From Entomortierella parvispora (taxonomy: Eukaryota; Mortierellomycota; Mortierellomycetes; Mortierellales; Mortierellaceae), in contig OY752141.1 of NCBI GenBank assembly GCA_963573315.1, positions 1,178,001-1,242,000 of the forward strand: a stretch of DNA of 64,000 nucleotides, in the 5' to 3' direction. The position numbers and the translations under genes are program-made. The notes beneath the pieces were generated by a model, which was given only the letters and a program-made list of their open reading frames with translations, was not told where the DNA came from and searched no databases. This document shows positions 23,721 through 34,689 of the stretch, piece after piece. Within the stretch, counting starts at the first letter, position 1. The number at the start of each line of letters is the position of its first letter.

Positions 23721-26257
23721 ATGGGCCCAGATAAGAAGAGAAAGCTGTCCCGGGACGATACCACCTCCGAGGGAAGACCCCCAAAGGTCCTTAGAGCCTC
23801 TGACAAGACGGCCAAGAAGGAGACCAAGGACAAAAAGGACAAGAAAGAAAAGAAGGAAGCCAAAGAAAAGAAGAACAAGAAGGACAAGAGGGAGAAGAGC
23901 GACGCCAAGGACAAGAAGGAAAAGAAGGAAAAGAAGGAAAAGAAGGAGAACAAGGACAAGAAGGAATCATCCAAAGAAAAGACAACCAAGGAGAAAAAGG
24001 ACAAGAAGGAAAAAAAGTCAAAAAACTCGGAATCATCAGACTCTACTCCCGTCTCCAGCCCTGTCGTGTCCAAGGAGGAAGATGTCGAGATGGCCTCTGC
24101 TGAATCCTCGGATACTGCTCCCAGGACAAAGCCAATTGGTACAACCCGTCAATGCTATACCCACGGAAGAACAATGCCAAGCCGAAAAAGGATTACTAAT
24201 CTCATGTTTATTGTAGACGATGGCCTGACAAAAAAGGAGCGCAAGATGTTGAAGCTTAAGAACCGTCAATTGAACAGGAAAACTGAAGGCGATGGGGAGC
24301 CAAGTCTTGTTATCAACCAGAGCCATGACATGCTCTCGCTCAAGGTAAACGACGGTTTTAATTTATGTTTACCATGAATGGAAGAAGGTTGCTAATTGTC
24401 GTTCATTTTTACGCTTTTCGCATTGACAGGATTTGCGCGATCTCGTAGTCTTTACTCTCACAGAAACTCCCTCATTACCTTGGATCCAGGTCAAGAACAA
24501 ATTCAAGATTGAAAAAATGCTGATGCTCTATATCTCAGGACTCGATACCGATCTCTTTCATGTCAACCTTCAGTCACCGGATGCCCACAAGCCCATCGCA
24601 TGGATCGATCGGGCGAAGAAGCAAGGAGGACCTGTGTCAGAGTTCAAGCAGCTACCCAGTCACTTCCAGGAGATGAACGTGGTGAAGGCTACAGGAGATC
24701 GATTCAGAATTCATTCGCCTACCAACACTCTGCTGAACGTTCCTTTGAGTAACTCTGAAAAGACAAAGCGCGACAACTTGAAAAAGAGTAGGCCCAATCT
24801 TCTCATCCCTTTTCGCCGCCCGTTTTATATCCATTGTAGGGATTCGCACGCTGACAATCTACTTGTTTGTTTCGTATTCCCCTCCTAATAGAGGCTAATG
24901 CAGCCAAACAGGCCAAACAACCTGTCAAGAAGCCAGAGGGCTACATGCTGTCACTGGAGGATCTTCGCGAAAACGACTATCCTCTTCCCTCCTATCTCGT
25001 TTCGGAACCAACTCCCTTGGAGGATGGGTGGTTTGAAACTTCCAAGTTGGAAAAGAAGACCTTGACTCCCCCACCCAAAACCATGATTGCCATGGATTGT
25101 GAGATGGTAAAGCTGTCCTCGAAACACAGAGTAGTTCTCAAAATTTGATGCTTGGATATTCCTCTAATGCCGACTTTTTATCTCTTCGTGGCCAACAGTG
25201 TAGGACAGAAGCTGGACAGGAATTGACAAGAGTCACACTGATCGACCACAACGGTCAAACAATCATGGATGAGCTCGTCATGCCTGAGAGACCCATTTTG
25301 GACTACTTGACCCAGTACTCCGGTATGACAGCAGCTCGCCTCAAGGGTGTAACAACGCGTCTAGAAGAGGTGCAGGAGAAGGTCAAGAAGCTGGTCACAT
25401 ACAACACAATCTTGGTTGGACACTCTCTCGAGAACGATATGCGGGTCTTGAAGTTGGCTCACCCGTTTATCATTGATACCAGTGTTGTTTTCCACCACAC
25501 TCGAGGAGCCCCTTACCGACCTGGATTGAAGTGGCTGGCCCAAAAGTGGCTCAACAGGAACATTCAAGCTAACTTGGAGCGTGGACACGACTCTGCAGAG
25601 GATGCTCTTGCCTGTATGGATTTGATCAAGCTCAAGTTGAAAAAGCCCATCGGATTTGGTGAATTTGAACAGGACCACGAGTCGCTCTTTTCAAGACTCT
25701 CAAGGTTCATGAACCCAAGGACATCAGCTTTGATTGACGCCGATTCCTTTGCAGGTCAATCTGCCACAACAACCATCAAGACTGCTAGTGATAAGGAGGT
25801 CGTGGATGCAGTTCCGGCGGCCATTGCGAACCACAACTTTGTCTGGGCTCGGTTAAGAGATATCGAGATCAATCATGGCAAGTCGCCTTTGGCACCTCTG
25901 GAGGAAGGTCAGATCGTCGATACAGGTCGTGCCTCCAAGATTAGCAGTCGAGACAAGATCCAGGCCACAGAGTCTGAGATCCTTGAGGGTGTCCGATCCG
26001 TTGATAACAGTATTCACAAAATTTTGGAATCCTTGCCCCCCCGGACTGCCGTCGTCGTCACCAGCGGTCAAGGTGACCATCGCGAGGTATCAAGGATGCA
26101 AGAGAGACAAAAGGTTTATCTCGAGCTCCGCAAGAAGAATGTTGCCGATGAAGGCATCCCGGAGGCCGATCGTTTCACACCCGACGACGAGAGTGCCTTG
26201 GAGAAAGCTGTCGAGAAGGCAAAGGCTGGAGTCTGTTTCCTGATGATCAAGTCCTAA
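23721..26257 (+). CDS. REX1: RNA exonuclease REX1-like (DEDDh family)
   Basis: Five exons (23721-24138, 24217-24344, 24430-24787, 24892-25106, 25199-26257) encode 725 residues. The ATG at 23721 has the best context (GACCATGG); a start six bases earlier is possible. Residues about 10-140 are a Lys/Glu-rich region fitting a nucleolar protein. The exonuclease domain starts near residue 365: MDCEM and CRTEAGQELTR are joined across the last intron, giving the first Asp and Glu; LVGHSLENDMRVL (near 447) gives the next Asp; and HDSAEDALACMDLIKLKL (near 505) supplies the catalytic His and last Asp. YMLSLEDLRENDYPLPSYL precedes the domain, as in yeast Rex1. Rex1 trims 3' ends of 5S rRNA and tRNA precursors in the nucleus. 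The roughly 180-residue C-terminal extension after the domain is usual for the REX1 group. A Rex3-like assignment is the main alternative. Confidence 0.88.
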
Positions 26258-26930
26258 GCCGAAAGAAAGAGAGTCGAATAATAAAGAAAGCACTTGTGAC
26301 GAACAGGAGAATTAAAAGAAGTGGAAAGGTTGCTTCATTTTTGTGGATATATCCCAAGGACAGGATTCGGTTCGTGTAACGCGTCTCTCAGATGCGAAAA
26401 AGGGGGGGTGGGAATGTCAAACCCGCGCACGGATCAAGTTCGTACGGAAACGAAGGCAGTGGTGATATGGAAACACAACCAGTTCACTAGTTTTTTGTGC
26501 TCGACCTTCCTTCCAAGGAGTGAGAAACTGCCTTTCCTGCCCCCTAGAATCTACCCCGAGATCATTTTCACCAAGTCTGAAGAAAACAAGGGTGAGTCCG
26601 GCAAGGAAAGAAGGGGGGGAATTGGAGCCATGTTTCGTGGCCCAATAAGAACTAGACACCGCCCTCCTGAATGCCTCGGTGGAGTATTTTGGCACTCCAA
26701 GTCATCTCTCCTTTCTTTTTCAACGCGTGCCTCGCGCAATAGCCATCATTTTTTCAGGGGTGGCAGTAAACCGCAGATCAGTACAATAACGAAAACAAAG
26801 AAACGACATTTTCTCTCCTCTTCTTCCCTCCCTTTCTTTTCTTTTTTTTTTCTTCATCCTTGATCCTCCCAAAGTCTTCTTTCTTTGCGTTTTTCTCACC
26901 TTACCTCAAGAGACAAGACACAACCATACA
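26258..26930. promoter_or_regulatory. Intergenic region upstream of the disulfide isomerase gene
   Basis: REX1 3' flank with AATAAAG at about 26279, then a pyrimidine-rich tract at about 26810-26870 leading into the start at 26931. No gene or repeat seen. Confidence 0.45.
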
Positions 26931-29491
26931 ATGCGCATCTCGACAGCTATCGCATTGGTCACTCTCGCGACTACCACTCTCGTTCACGCTTCCAACGTGA
27001 TCCAGTTGACCAAGGATACATTCAAAGGAGTGGTCTCGCCCGACCAAAAGATTATCCTCGTCGACTTCTACGCGCCATGGTGCGGACATTGCCAAAACCT
27101 CGGTAAGAAGCAAATGATTAGAATCACCCACTGGATATTGAGCAACAAGACGACATTGAGACATTGAGACTTAGGGAAAAGCAGAATCCTACTGTCGGAC
27201 GGAGAGACTTACCCCATGGATTATTTTCGCATCACCTCTTTGACAGAACCCGAATTTGAAAAGGCAGCCGAAGAGTTGCAAAAGTCAGATATTCCCTTGG
27301 CCAAAGTAGACTGCACAGAACAAACTGATCTTTGCAAGGATTACGAAGTCACCTCCTACCCAACTTTGAAAATATTCAAGTAAGTCTAACCCCTCCTTGA
27401 TCGTTCAAACGTAAACGCTCCATGCACTCTGGCAAGACAAAAAGCTTCAAAAAAGTAGTTTGGGCAAAGAATTTCAGGGGTGTGTGACCAAGACGAGGTG
27501 AAATGTTGACTCTCACACGCCTTTTTTTTTTTTTTTTTTTTTTTTGCGCTACCAGGAACGGCATTCCCAGAGATTACAAGGGCACCCGCAAGTCGGAGGG
27601 TACCGATGGTATCATCTCCTATGTCAAGAAGCATGCCGCCCCACCAGTGACGGATCTCACACCCGAGACCCTCCCCGACTTTGCCTCATCTGGGCGCGTG
27701 GTCGTTGTCGCAGTCCTGCCCAAAGGCAGTCCAATGCATGAGGATGTGGAGCGCATCGCCAACTATTACAGAGACGACTTTATGTTTGGTGAGGTTGAAT
27801 CCCATCCGGACGTCCAAGCTCCCGGTGTTGTCCTCTACAAGAAGTTTGACGAGGGCAAGAACATCTTTGAGGGAGCATTCGACGAACGATCTCTGGTCGG
27901 CTTTGTGCGATCCAATTGCCTCCCTCTCCTCGAGGAAATGGGACCCAAGAACTATGCTCATTATATGGATGGCGGTCTTCCTTTGGCCTACCTCTTCTTT
28001 GGCAACCGGGAGCAATTGAACACTTACAAGGATGACTTGACTGCCTATGCAAAGGAGTTGAAGGGTACCGTCAACTTTGTGACGGTGGATGGAACTAGAT
28101 TCGGTGCCCATGCCGCCAACGTCGGCCTCAAGGAGGAGTGGCCCGGTTTTGCGCTTCAAGACGTCAACACGGCCGATAAATATCCATTGATCCTGGCTGA
28201 GGGCGAAGCCCTAACGATCGAAAGCATGCGCGAGCACACACAAAAGACCCTGACGGGCGGGCTCCGCTCCAAGCTCAAGTCCGAGATGATTCCTATCTCC
28301 AATGATGGACCTGTCACTATTGTCGTCGCCCACAACTACCAAGAAATCGTGGAGCAAACAGAGAAGGATGTCTTGATTGAATACTATGCTCCCTGGTGCG
28401 GCTTCTGCAAGATGTTGAGCCCCATCTACGACGAGCTTGGAGAGCTCTACAAGGGCTCTAATATCGTCATTGCCAAATTTGATGCCACCGCCAATGATCT
28501 TCCTTCCAGCGTTCCCTTCCATGTCGATGGTTTCCCCACGATCAAGTTCAAGAAGGCCGGATCCAAGGACTATATGGACTACAGTGGAGGAAGGACCAAG
28601 GAAGACTTTGTTGATTTCCTGAACACCCATGCTGTTAACAAGTTCGATGTCGGTATTGAGAGAACTCTCAAGTCCGAGGCAATCCCTGCTTCCCAAGACG
28701 GACCTGTCACGATCGTGGTCGCCAACAACTACAAGGAGGTGGTTGAACAACAGGAGAAGGACGTCCTCATTGAGTACTATGCTCCTTGGTGCGGTTTCTG
28801 CCAAAAGCTGGAGCCCATCTATGACGAGGTCGGAGAACTTTACAAGGGTTCCAACATTGTCGTGGCCAAGTTTGATGCCGTCGCCAATGAGCTTCCAAAG
28901 TCCGTTCCCTTCGAGATCCAAGGATACCCCACGATCAAATTCAAGAAGGCCGGATCTACGGACTACATGGATTACAGTGGAGCAAGGACCAAGGAGGACT
29001 TTGTTGATTTCCTGAACACCCACGCCGTCAACAAGGTCGATGTCGGTATTGAGAAGGTTCTCAGGTCCGAGGCAATCCCTGCTTCCCAAGACGGACCTGT
29101 CACGATCGTGGTCGCCAACAACTACAAGGAGGTGGTTGAACAACAGGAGAAGGACGTCCTCATTGAGTACTATGCTCCATGGTGCGGCTTTTGCAAAATG
29201 TTGGCCCCCATCTATGACGAGGTCGGAGAACTTTACAAAGGTTCCAACATTGTCGTGGCCAAGTTTGATGCCACTACCAATGATCTTCCAAAGTCCGTTC
29301 CCTTCGAGGTCCAATCATTCCCCACGATCAAATTCAAGAAGGCCGGCACGGATGTCTACATTGACTATAATGGCGAGCGTACCAAGGAGGGATTTGTGGA
29401 TTTCTTGAGTAAGAACGCGGCCAACAAGGTGGATGTGAACAACATAGAGAACAAGATTGCTCAGGAAGACATTGAGCATGACGAGTTGTAA
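26931..29491 (+). CDS. Protein disulfide isomerase with three tandem CGFC domains
   Basis: Three exons (26931-27102, 27247-27379, 27556-29491) encode 746 residues. An N-terminal signal peptide ([20 protein letters not shown]) precedes a thioredoxin domain with APWCGHC near residue 52. Next comes a region of about 230 residues without CxxC (b/b'-like), then three successive thioredoxin domains with APWCGFC near residues 382, 513 and 644. The protein ends in HDEL, an ER retention signal. The three C-terminal domains repeat every 393 bases (131 codons), and the last two are almost identical in DNA, so at least one duplication is recent. Classical PDI has two active domains and about 500 residues. 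The first domain has the usual CGHC; CGFC in the others changes the redox-tuning residue. The enzyme should form, reduce or isomerise disulfides in secretory proteins; the tandem array is unusual. Confidence 0.92.
28310..29480 (+). repeat. Three coding tandem repeats of 393 bases
   Basis: Corresponding codons of the CGFC domains recur at 28373, 28766 and 29159, an exact 393-base period. Units two and three share long identical stretches, including the segment encoding [16 protein letters not shown], while unit one is more diverged. This suggests stepwise duplication or gene conversion. Confidence 0.9.
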
Positions 29492-30290
29492 ATAAACAAA
29501 TATAAATCTTTCTTTTCTCACTTCAATCGCACAACCCTCTTCCTCTTGTAGATGGAGAGGAGAGAGGATATAGAGGTTGAATAGGCTTGACGGACTTATT
29601 CTCAAGTGCAAACCGCTAGTGTCTGCTTTCTCTCGAGTGAAGTTGTAGCAGCAACGGCTAAACGACTCCATACTCAGAAAAGCCATCGACACTTTCTTTA
29701 ACTTGAGCGTTCAAAGGTGCTACTTTAAAAGTTTTTTGTTGGTTCGGGTGGACACGAAAGAAGTACAGCAGAGAAAAAATGCTTTGTTCGACGAGGGGAC
29801 AAAAAAAAGTCGACCACGGCAGGAATATCAAGAGCTAATGGCGATCCAAAATGTGATGTTTGTCTGCTGTCCGATGTGCGCGACGACTTGGTTGTTGCAG
29901 GATCTAGGAATTGGGTCAGAGAGCGGAATTTGGGCAAGAATCAAGCTGTGTTGAGCCGCTTTAGCCTGATTTCGTCCCTGTAGCCCTCCCAACCAATTGA
30001 GGGGAGAAGTTTTGCCCGCAATGGTCGAGTGGAAACTCTGAGTGCAAGTGATCCTAGTATCCCGACAATATATCAAAAATCGTCTTTTCATCATACAACT
30101 CCCAGGTTGCATCCAAGATAATGTTTTTGCTTTAGCAATGGTGGGGTTTTCAGCTTTATTGCTCTCCGTCGTTATTGTTTTTCGTTCTCTAAAGACAAAT
30201 CATTGAAGGTCGCTTCAGAGACTCGACACTCAAAAGAGCAAAGTAGAAAGACTGAAAACAAAGGCACCCCAAGGACTAGGATCGACTAAT
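29492..30290. other. Convergent intergenic region
   Basis: Lies between the ends of the disulfide isomerase (plus) and P2 (minus) genes. It contains an early AATAAACAAATAAA-like signal right after the stop at 29491. No gene with support was found; the short open frames overlap each other on both strands. Confidence 0.4.
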
Positions 30291-30732
30291 TTAATCGAAG
30301 AGACCGAATCCCATATCGTCATCAGACTCCTCCTTGGCCTCCTCCTTCTTCTCCTCGGCCTTCTCGGCGGCAGCAGCGGCACCACCGGCAGCGGGGGCAG
30401 CGGCAGCGGAAGCACCACCAGCGGGGACGGAAGCGAGCTTGGAGGAACCCTCAGCGATGAGCTAATAATGAAAAGAAAAAATATAAGTAATTGAAAACAA
30501 GAAAGAGCAAACTCTGCACTGTGCCTCCATTGCTCCATAGTATTCTCTAAGTAGGCTGGTTCTCTTTAAGTACCTCGTTGATGTCCTTGCCAGCGAGCTG
30601 GGCGATCAAGGCCTCAACACGCTCAGACTCGGCCTCAATACCAACGGTAGCGAGGATGGCCGAGACATCAGCAGCGGAGGGGGCGGTGTTACCACCGATG
30701 GTGAGCAAAAGGTAGGCAGCGAGGTACTTCAT
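30291..30732 (-). CDS. 60S acidic ribosomal protein P2
   Basis: Two exons (30732-30574 and 30461-30291) encode 109 residues. The N-terminus [20 protein letters not shown] and the segment [19 protein letters not shown] are typical of P2 rather than P1. The protein ends in an Ala-rich hinge, a Glu/Lys-rich stretch and [10 protein letters not shown], the conserved tail that recruits translation factors and is shared by all stalk proteins. The intron sits between GKDINE and LIAEG. It forms the lateral stalk of the large ribosomal subunit together with P0 and P1. Expression should be high and constitutive. Confidence 0.95.
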
Positions 30733-32483
30733 GGTGACTAAAATTGTTGACAAGTAGGTAAGACTGGTTAGTTGACTGTATCGAAACGAAAAATGCTGTT
30801 CCTGCAGAAAGGTTGGCTCTTTGATCTTCCTGGACAATCCTGCTATTTGATCTTCCTAGACAATCCTGAACTCTCTTCTACACCCCTATAGCCTCGCCAA
30901 GTGTGTCCACAGAGGTGGTTTCTGTCGAGATGTCGAAGGCGAGGTGTCACGGTGCTTCATTCTTTGACCACCTTGTTAAATTCTGATTTGCATGCGCCAG
31001 GGCCCATGACTGAAATGATCATGCCGATTCTATTCGATGGTTCTGCAGATTTTGCAGACAGAGTTTGTCCAAACTGTTCTCCATGTTGACCTGTTGCGTG
31101 ATCCATATCCATGGGATAATGCTGACGATCGATGGTCCAAAGGCGTCGATGGATGGATCGGATGTGCGCACCTTTTGTATCGAAAAGTGCGGTTTAACTC
31201 TTTCGAGAACTATTCGAATTCAAAGAGGAGGAACTTTTTTTCGCCACATTCACACCGAAGATAAAGAAAATTTAGGGTCACGTGGACGGAACAGGGTGGC
31301 CTTATTGTTTATTCTCAGTGCAATTTGAGATCAGAGTAAATTGTGGCCATCCAGCACCACCGTCAAATGTGCCAAATGTAAGTAAGGCAGACGTACCTCC
31401 TAGGCTTTGTCCTCCGTGCTTTCGCGTTCTACACGTTGTCTCTGCCTGTTGCAGTCGTTGACTTCTTGTGCCTTTTTCTGTCCTTGATACAGTACTTCCC
31501 CTGTTTTTGCTGCCCTTAACTTTGATCACATAGACTACCTCCGTGAACAACACAAGTAAGATCTGTGCACAAAATAAAGCGCGTAGTCTACCTACACCTG
31601 TCTTTGATTCATCTGTTGCCCCGTCTCTCCTTCAAACCCTTTGTTGTCTTCATCCCTTGGTGTTTTTTAGTGCCACTAGTATTTTCCCGTTCTTTAATCC
31701 CACTCTTTGTTGAACAAATAATCGCGAAGCTTGGTTCAGCATGATGGAAAGATGGTATGTTCAGCAATCTATATCCTTTGTCGGCATTTCCTCTCCGCTG
31801 ATCCATCCTTCTTTCAGAGTCTTTCTTGCAGTCTACTGCTGCCGTCATTTTTTTCCTCTCATAGTAATTTCTCTATCCCTGGGATTTCTTTCTCTTGGCC
31901 CCCTCCCCCCCTTGATGTTTTCTCATTTTTATCCTTATACATTCCAATCCCTCGACAATTTCATGCCTTTTCCTTGATCTTTCAGTCCTTGGTCTCATCT
32001 TTATTCATGCATCTGCTCTATGCCCCGACTCAACCCCTTTCACTAGTGACGAAGGATTGGGGAGACGATTGTTTCCCCGTTCACAATGATGAGCCCCCCT
32101 TCTGAGATCTTTTTTCTTGACAATGTACTAGGCAAAATAGGAGTGGTCCATGTGTAGAGCCAGGACCATCTGCAGCGCTATATAATGGAAGTTTCTCCTT
32201 CTAGCCCCAACATCAAAACACTGCCGCTCTTCTTCACGACCCTCGACTCTCAACGGTGCCCACAACGCCCAAAAGAATTATTGCGAGACCATCAAAGACC
32301 ACTATCAAGGAGATTCGCCCCGTAGCCCTGAAAATATCCCCTCCACACATCTTCACATTCTTATTCTTGACTCAGATTCTCGTAAGGTGTACATGAACAT
32401 GCTCTTCGTAATTGTATGTGATTCTTTTCTAATCGTCTCTTCTTTCATTCGCCCATTTTCTTTTCCTGTAGCGAACTTCCAGC
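30733..32483. other. Intergenic region, no gene seen
   Basis: About 1.75 kb between P2 and the small secreted protein gene. Open frames are short, mutually overlapping and lack domains. The right part, from about 31840, is T/C-rich and leads into the TATA box at 32179. The acceptor-like tcctgtag just before 32473 suggests a 5'UTR intron for the next gene. Confidence 0.4.
32179..32186 (+). promoter_or_regulatory. TATA box of the KRE9-like gene
   Basis: TATATAAT within GCGCTATATAATGG, about 300 bases before the ATG at 32484. The distance allows a spliced 5'UTR, whose acceptor would be at about 32472. Confidence 0.45.
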
Positions 32484-32849
32484 ATGCTCACAAAGGCACT
32501 TATTGCCCTGTTTATCATATCACAGTGTGTTGTTGTGAACGGCTTTACCGTCACTGTGCCCAATGATAATGAAGGTTGGAAAGCACATGAGCCTGGTAAA
32601 TTAACATGGACAAGGGTCGACACCGACTCGAAAACCTTCGCTGTACTCCTCACACAGCAAACAAGATACCCCCCATATTCCGAAGTTGTTGATCCCTATG
32701 TCTATAGCGACGGAAGTGAGGGTAGTGTAGAGATTCATCCAACCAGAGGTGGATTTCCCGTGGGTACGGACTACAGAATAGACCTGGTAGACGTCGAAAC
32801 TCATCAAACCATCTACGCCGAGTCCAGCCAATTTGCAATCACCCACTGA
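32484..32849 (+). CDS. Small secreted KRE9/KNH-like (Ser-Thr-rich GPI family domain) protein
   Basis: A single exon encodes 121 residues. An N-terminal signal peptide (MLTKALIALFIISQCVVVNG) is followed by one immunoglobulin-like domain: FTVTVPNDNEGWKAHEPGKLTW near the start, AVLLTQQ in the middle and GTDYRIDLVDVETHQTIYAES, then FAITH at the end. This order matches the domain found in yeast Kre9/Knh1 and many fungal wall proteins involved in beta-1,6-glucan or cell-wall organisation. Unlike many members it lacks a Ser/Thr tail and GPI signal, so it should be released or loosely wall-bound. A TATA box lies about 300 bases upstream. The next gene on the right is another small secreted protein on the opposite strand. 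Confidence 0.72.
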   Translation: MLTKALIALFIISQCVVVNGFTVTVPNDNEGWKAHEPGKLTWTRVDTDSKTFAVLLTQQTRYPPYSEVVDPYVYSDGSEGSVEIHPTRGGFPVGTDYRIDLVDVETHQTIYAESSQFAITH

Positions 32850-33599
32850 GTGCCAATTGACAGTTTAAACCTTTATCCTTCCTGTCCAGACCCTGTTATT
32901 TCTTTTATTGCAAGGCTTGAGGAGTGCTGGCTGGGTGGAACATGGTAATCTTAAAGACACTGGAGAAATAAACAGTGTTGCCCTAGGTCTCTGTTAGTAT
33001 CGGTCAATTCGGAAAGGAGAGATGGATAAAAAGTTGAAATCCAGTCGTGCAGTGCTACATGGGTCCAGCGCTTTGCCACCTAGACTACACGGGCCAAATG
33101 GTCCATTTCATTTTTATGTAAATCAAGTTTGTGGTCCTGAGGGAAGGTCCAACGACTTTGTCTACTTAGACAGCTGCAGAATTGCCCCTGGGAACATTTG
33201 CGCCTTGAATAGGCTTCAGCACTCCGACTTGCCCTTGAAGGTTGATATACGCCATCAGCCATTTCTATGACAACTATCTCATATCTCATATCGAGACTGA
33301 AACTGCACACGTGAGCAAGGCATGGGCGCGTTTTTATTCTACGACGAGAATCGTAGATTGCAGTCTTTTCATTCCATCATTATGACATTGCAAGGACAGA
33401 GATCGACAAGTCAGCCTTCGCGTACCGTAGCTTCCGCCTGGCCAACGGCTAGAGTAAACCTCACCGTTGTTGTCCTTCGCATAGAACCTCGCCGCCGCAG
33501 GAGTGTACTACTTCAACATCTCCCAGACAGAGATGGATGCAGCGACAAACTGGCAATGAGGTAAAAGCGAACGGCGAGTGCTGAAGGGTGAGCAGAAAA
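32850..33599. other. Intergenic region, no gene seen
   Basis: 3' flank of the KRE9-like gene, with AATAAA at about 32967. The rest has no coding character. It contains the extension of the promoter-like module described at 33600-33826; sequence similarity to the other copies fades leftward of about 33600. Confidence 0.35.
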
Positions 33600-33826
33600 T
33601 GACGTGCTCGCAGGTCATTTCCCAGCGGCTTTTTTCATTTCTGTGCAGAGCACCGAGGAGAACAACAAGGAACAAACCATTGATGACTCATTGCACATTG
33701 ACGAACAACTGACCTGTGACTCCATAGTTGCAGGTGCATGAGGGGCACATCTTAGGCAATAGCATCACGCGTCAGCGACGCGACTAATGGTGCTCCTTTC
33801 AAACAGACATCCCCTGCATTCACTTT
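33600..33826 (-). repeat. Promoter-like module, copy A (truncated, minus orientation)
   Basis: Read on the minus strand this matches the start of the module upstream of the STAND-type genes. In order it has a GCAGGGG...TTTGAAAGG block, the 15-base palindrome at 33768-33782, TGCTATTG, CCCCTCATGCACCTGCAAC and TGACCTGCGAGCA. The second half of the module and any STAND gene are missing. Confidence 0.6.
33768..33782. promoter_or_regulatory. Palindromic motif CGCGTCNNNGACGCG (copy A)
   Basis: Reads CGCGTCAGCGACGCG: six-base arms around three bases. It is one of four copies in the window, each at the same place in the module. It could be a binding site for a dimeric transcription factor. Confidence 0.55.
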
Positions 33827-33909
33827 GAAGTTTTTTGTATAACCAACTTTAATATCACAGTTTCTCGAATGGCATGTGCCACACTTCGAGTATACAATAA
33901 TATGAGGAA

Positions 33910-34194
33910 TCAAGTACACTTTGGATCACCGCGGACTTGTTCCTCAGAAGTTTGTGCACCAGTGGTGGGATCGACACAGTAGCAGAAACCTGTGGATCCG
34001 TTGCACTGTTGTTTTTCATAGTTGCCGTTGGCGTCACAAGCAGGAATGAAAGCACCTGGAGGCGGTCCACCTTCACCAAACTCTGCTTTCGCCCTTTCCT
34101 CCACATCGTGACAGGTTTCTTGAGCACTCACTATTAAAGTCATACTAAGCAAGAGAGCTGCAACGAAATAAATCGAGTTCTTGTTTTGATACAT
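33910..34194 (-). CDS. Small secreted thyroglobulin type-1 domain protein
   Basis: A single exon encodes 94 residues from the ATG at 34194, opening with MYQNKNSIYFVAALLLSMTL, a clear signal peptide. An in-frame ATG further upstream would put charged residues before it and is less likely. The mature part is one thyroglobulin type-1 domain: six cysteines, the core FIPACDANGNYEKQQCN and CYCVDPTTG (family consensus CWCVD, here Tyr for Trp), and GDPKC at the end. In animals such domains bind and inhibit cysteine proteases, or occur in matrix proteins. A free-standing secreted copy in a fungus is uncommon, and a role as protease inhibitor or effector is inference. The gene ends about 130 bases from promoter-module copy A. 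Confidence 0.75.
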   Translation of the reverse strand: MYQNKNSIYFVAALLLSMTLIVSAQETCHDVEERAKAEFGEGGPPPGAFIPACDANGNYEKQQCNGSTGFCYCVDPTTGAQTSEEQVRGDPKCT

Positions 34195-34689
34195 TGCACG
34201 TCTATGGTGAATTGATGACATAGGGAAAGGAAAATAGGTCAGTCGACGAATTAGCACTGTTACCTTTTACAAGTCATGTCCAGATTTCAAGTACGTTACG
34301 AGAGCCTGGTCAAGAAATGCAACTGTGTGTTCAGAGGAAGGGAAAGTCAGGTTCGTTATAACTGTCAGAATTCTGTGGGCAGAGATTGTTTGAGTGGTGG
34401 TCCTTGCGTCGGGCTTGAGATGTTTCCTGTAGCGGTTGTGAGTTGCTTTCTGCGAACGTAGAATTCGAATAGGATCTGATGTGTGTGGGTGTATGTTGAT
34501 CGGATGCCAGGTTCGTGCGCCTTTTATATTTCAGAAAGAAGAGGACAAGAATGGGGAGAAATAGAAGGCAAAAAAACAAAGAATGATGACAAAGGGAATG
34601 TCTGATGCAGGAATCAAGGGGCGCGTGATCACCGAGTTGACAAGAACTTTTTGATTTTCTCCTCTCCATAGCTCCTTTATTCTTCTCAC
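34195..34689. promoter_or_regulatory. Divergent intergenic region
   Basis: Upstream of both the thyroglobulin-domain gene (minus) and the unrecognised gene at 34690 (plus). No gene with support was seen. Confidence 0.35.

Noticed and set aside
28211..29314. 367-codon open frame antisense to the disulfide isomerase
   Set aside because: It mirrors the 393-base repeats, with repeated Leu/Val/Asp-rich text and no family motif.
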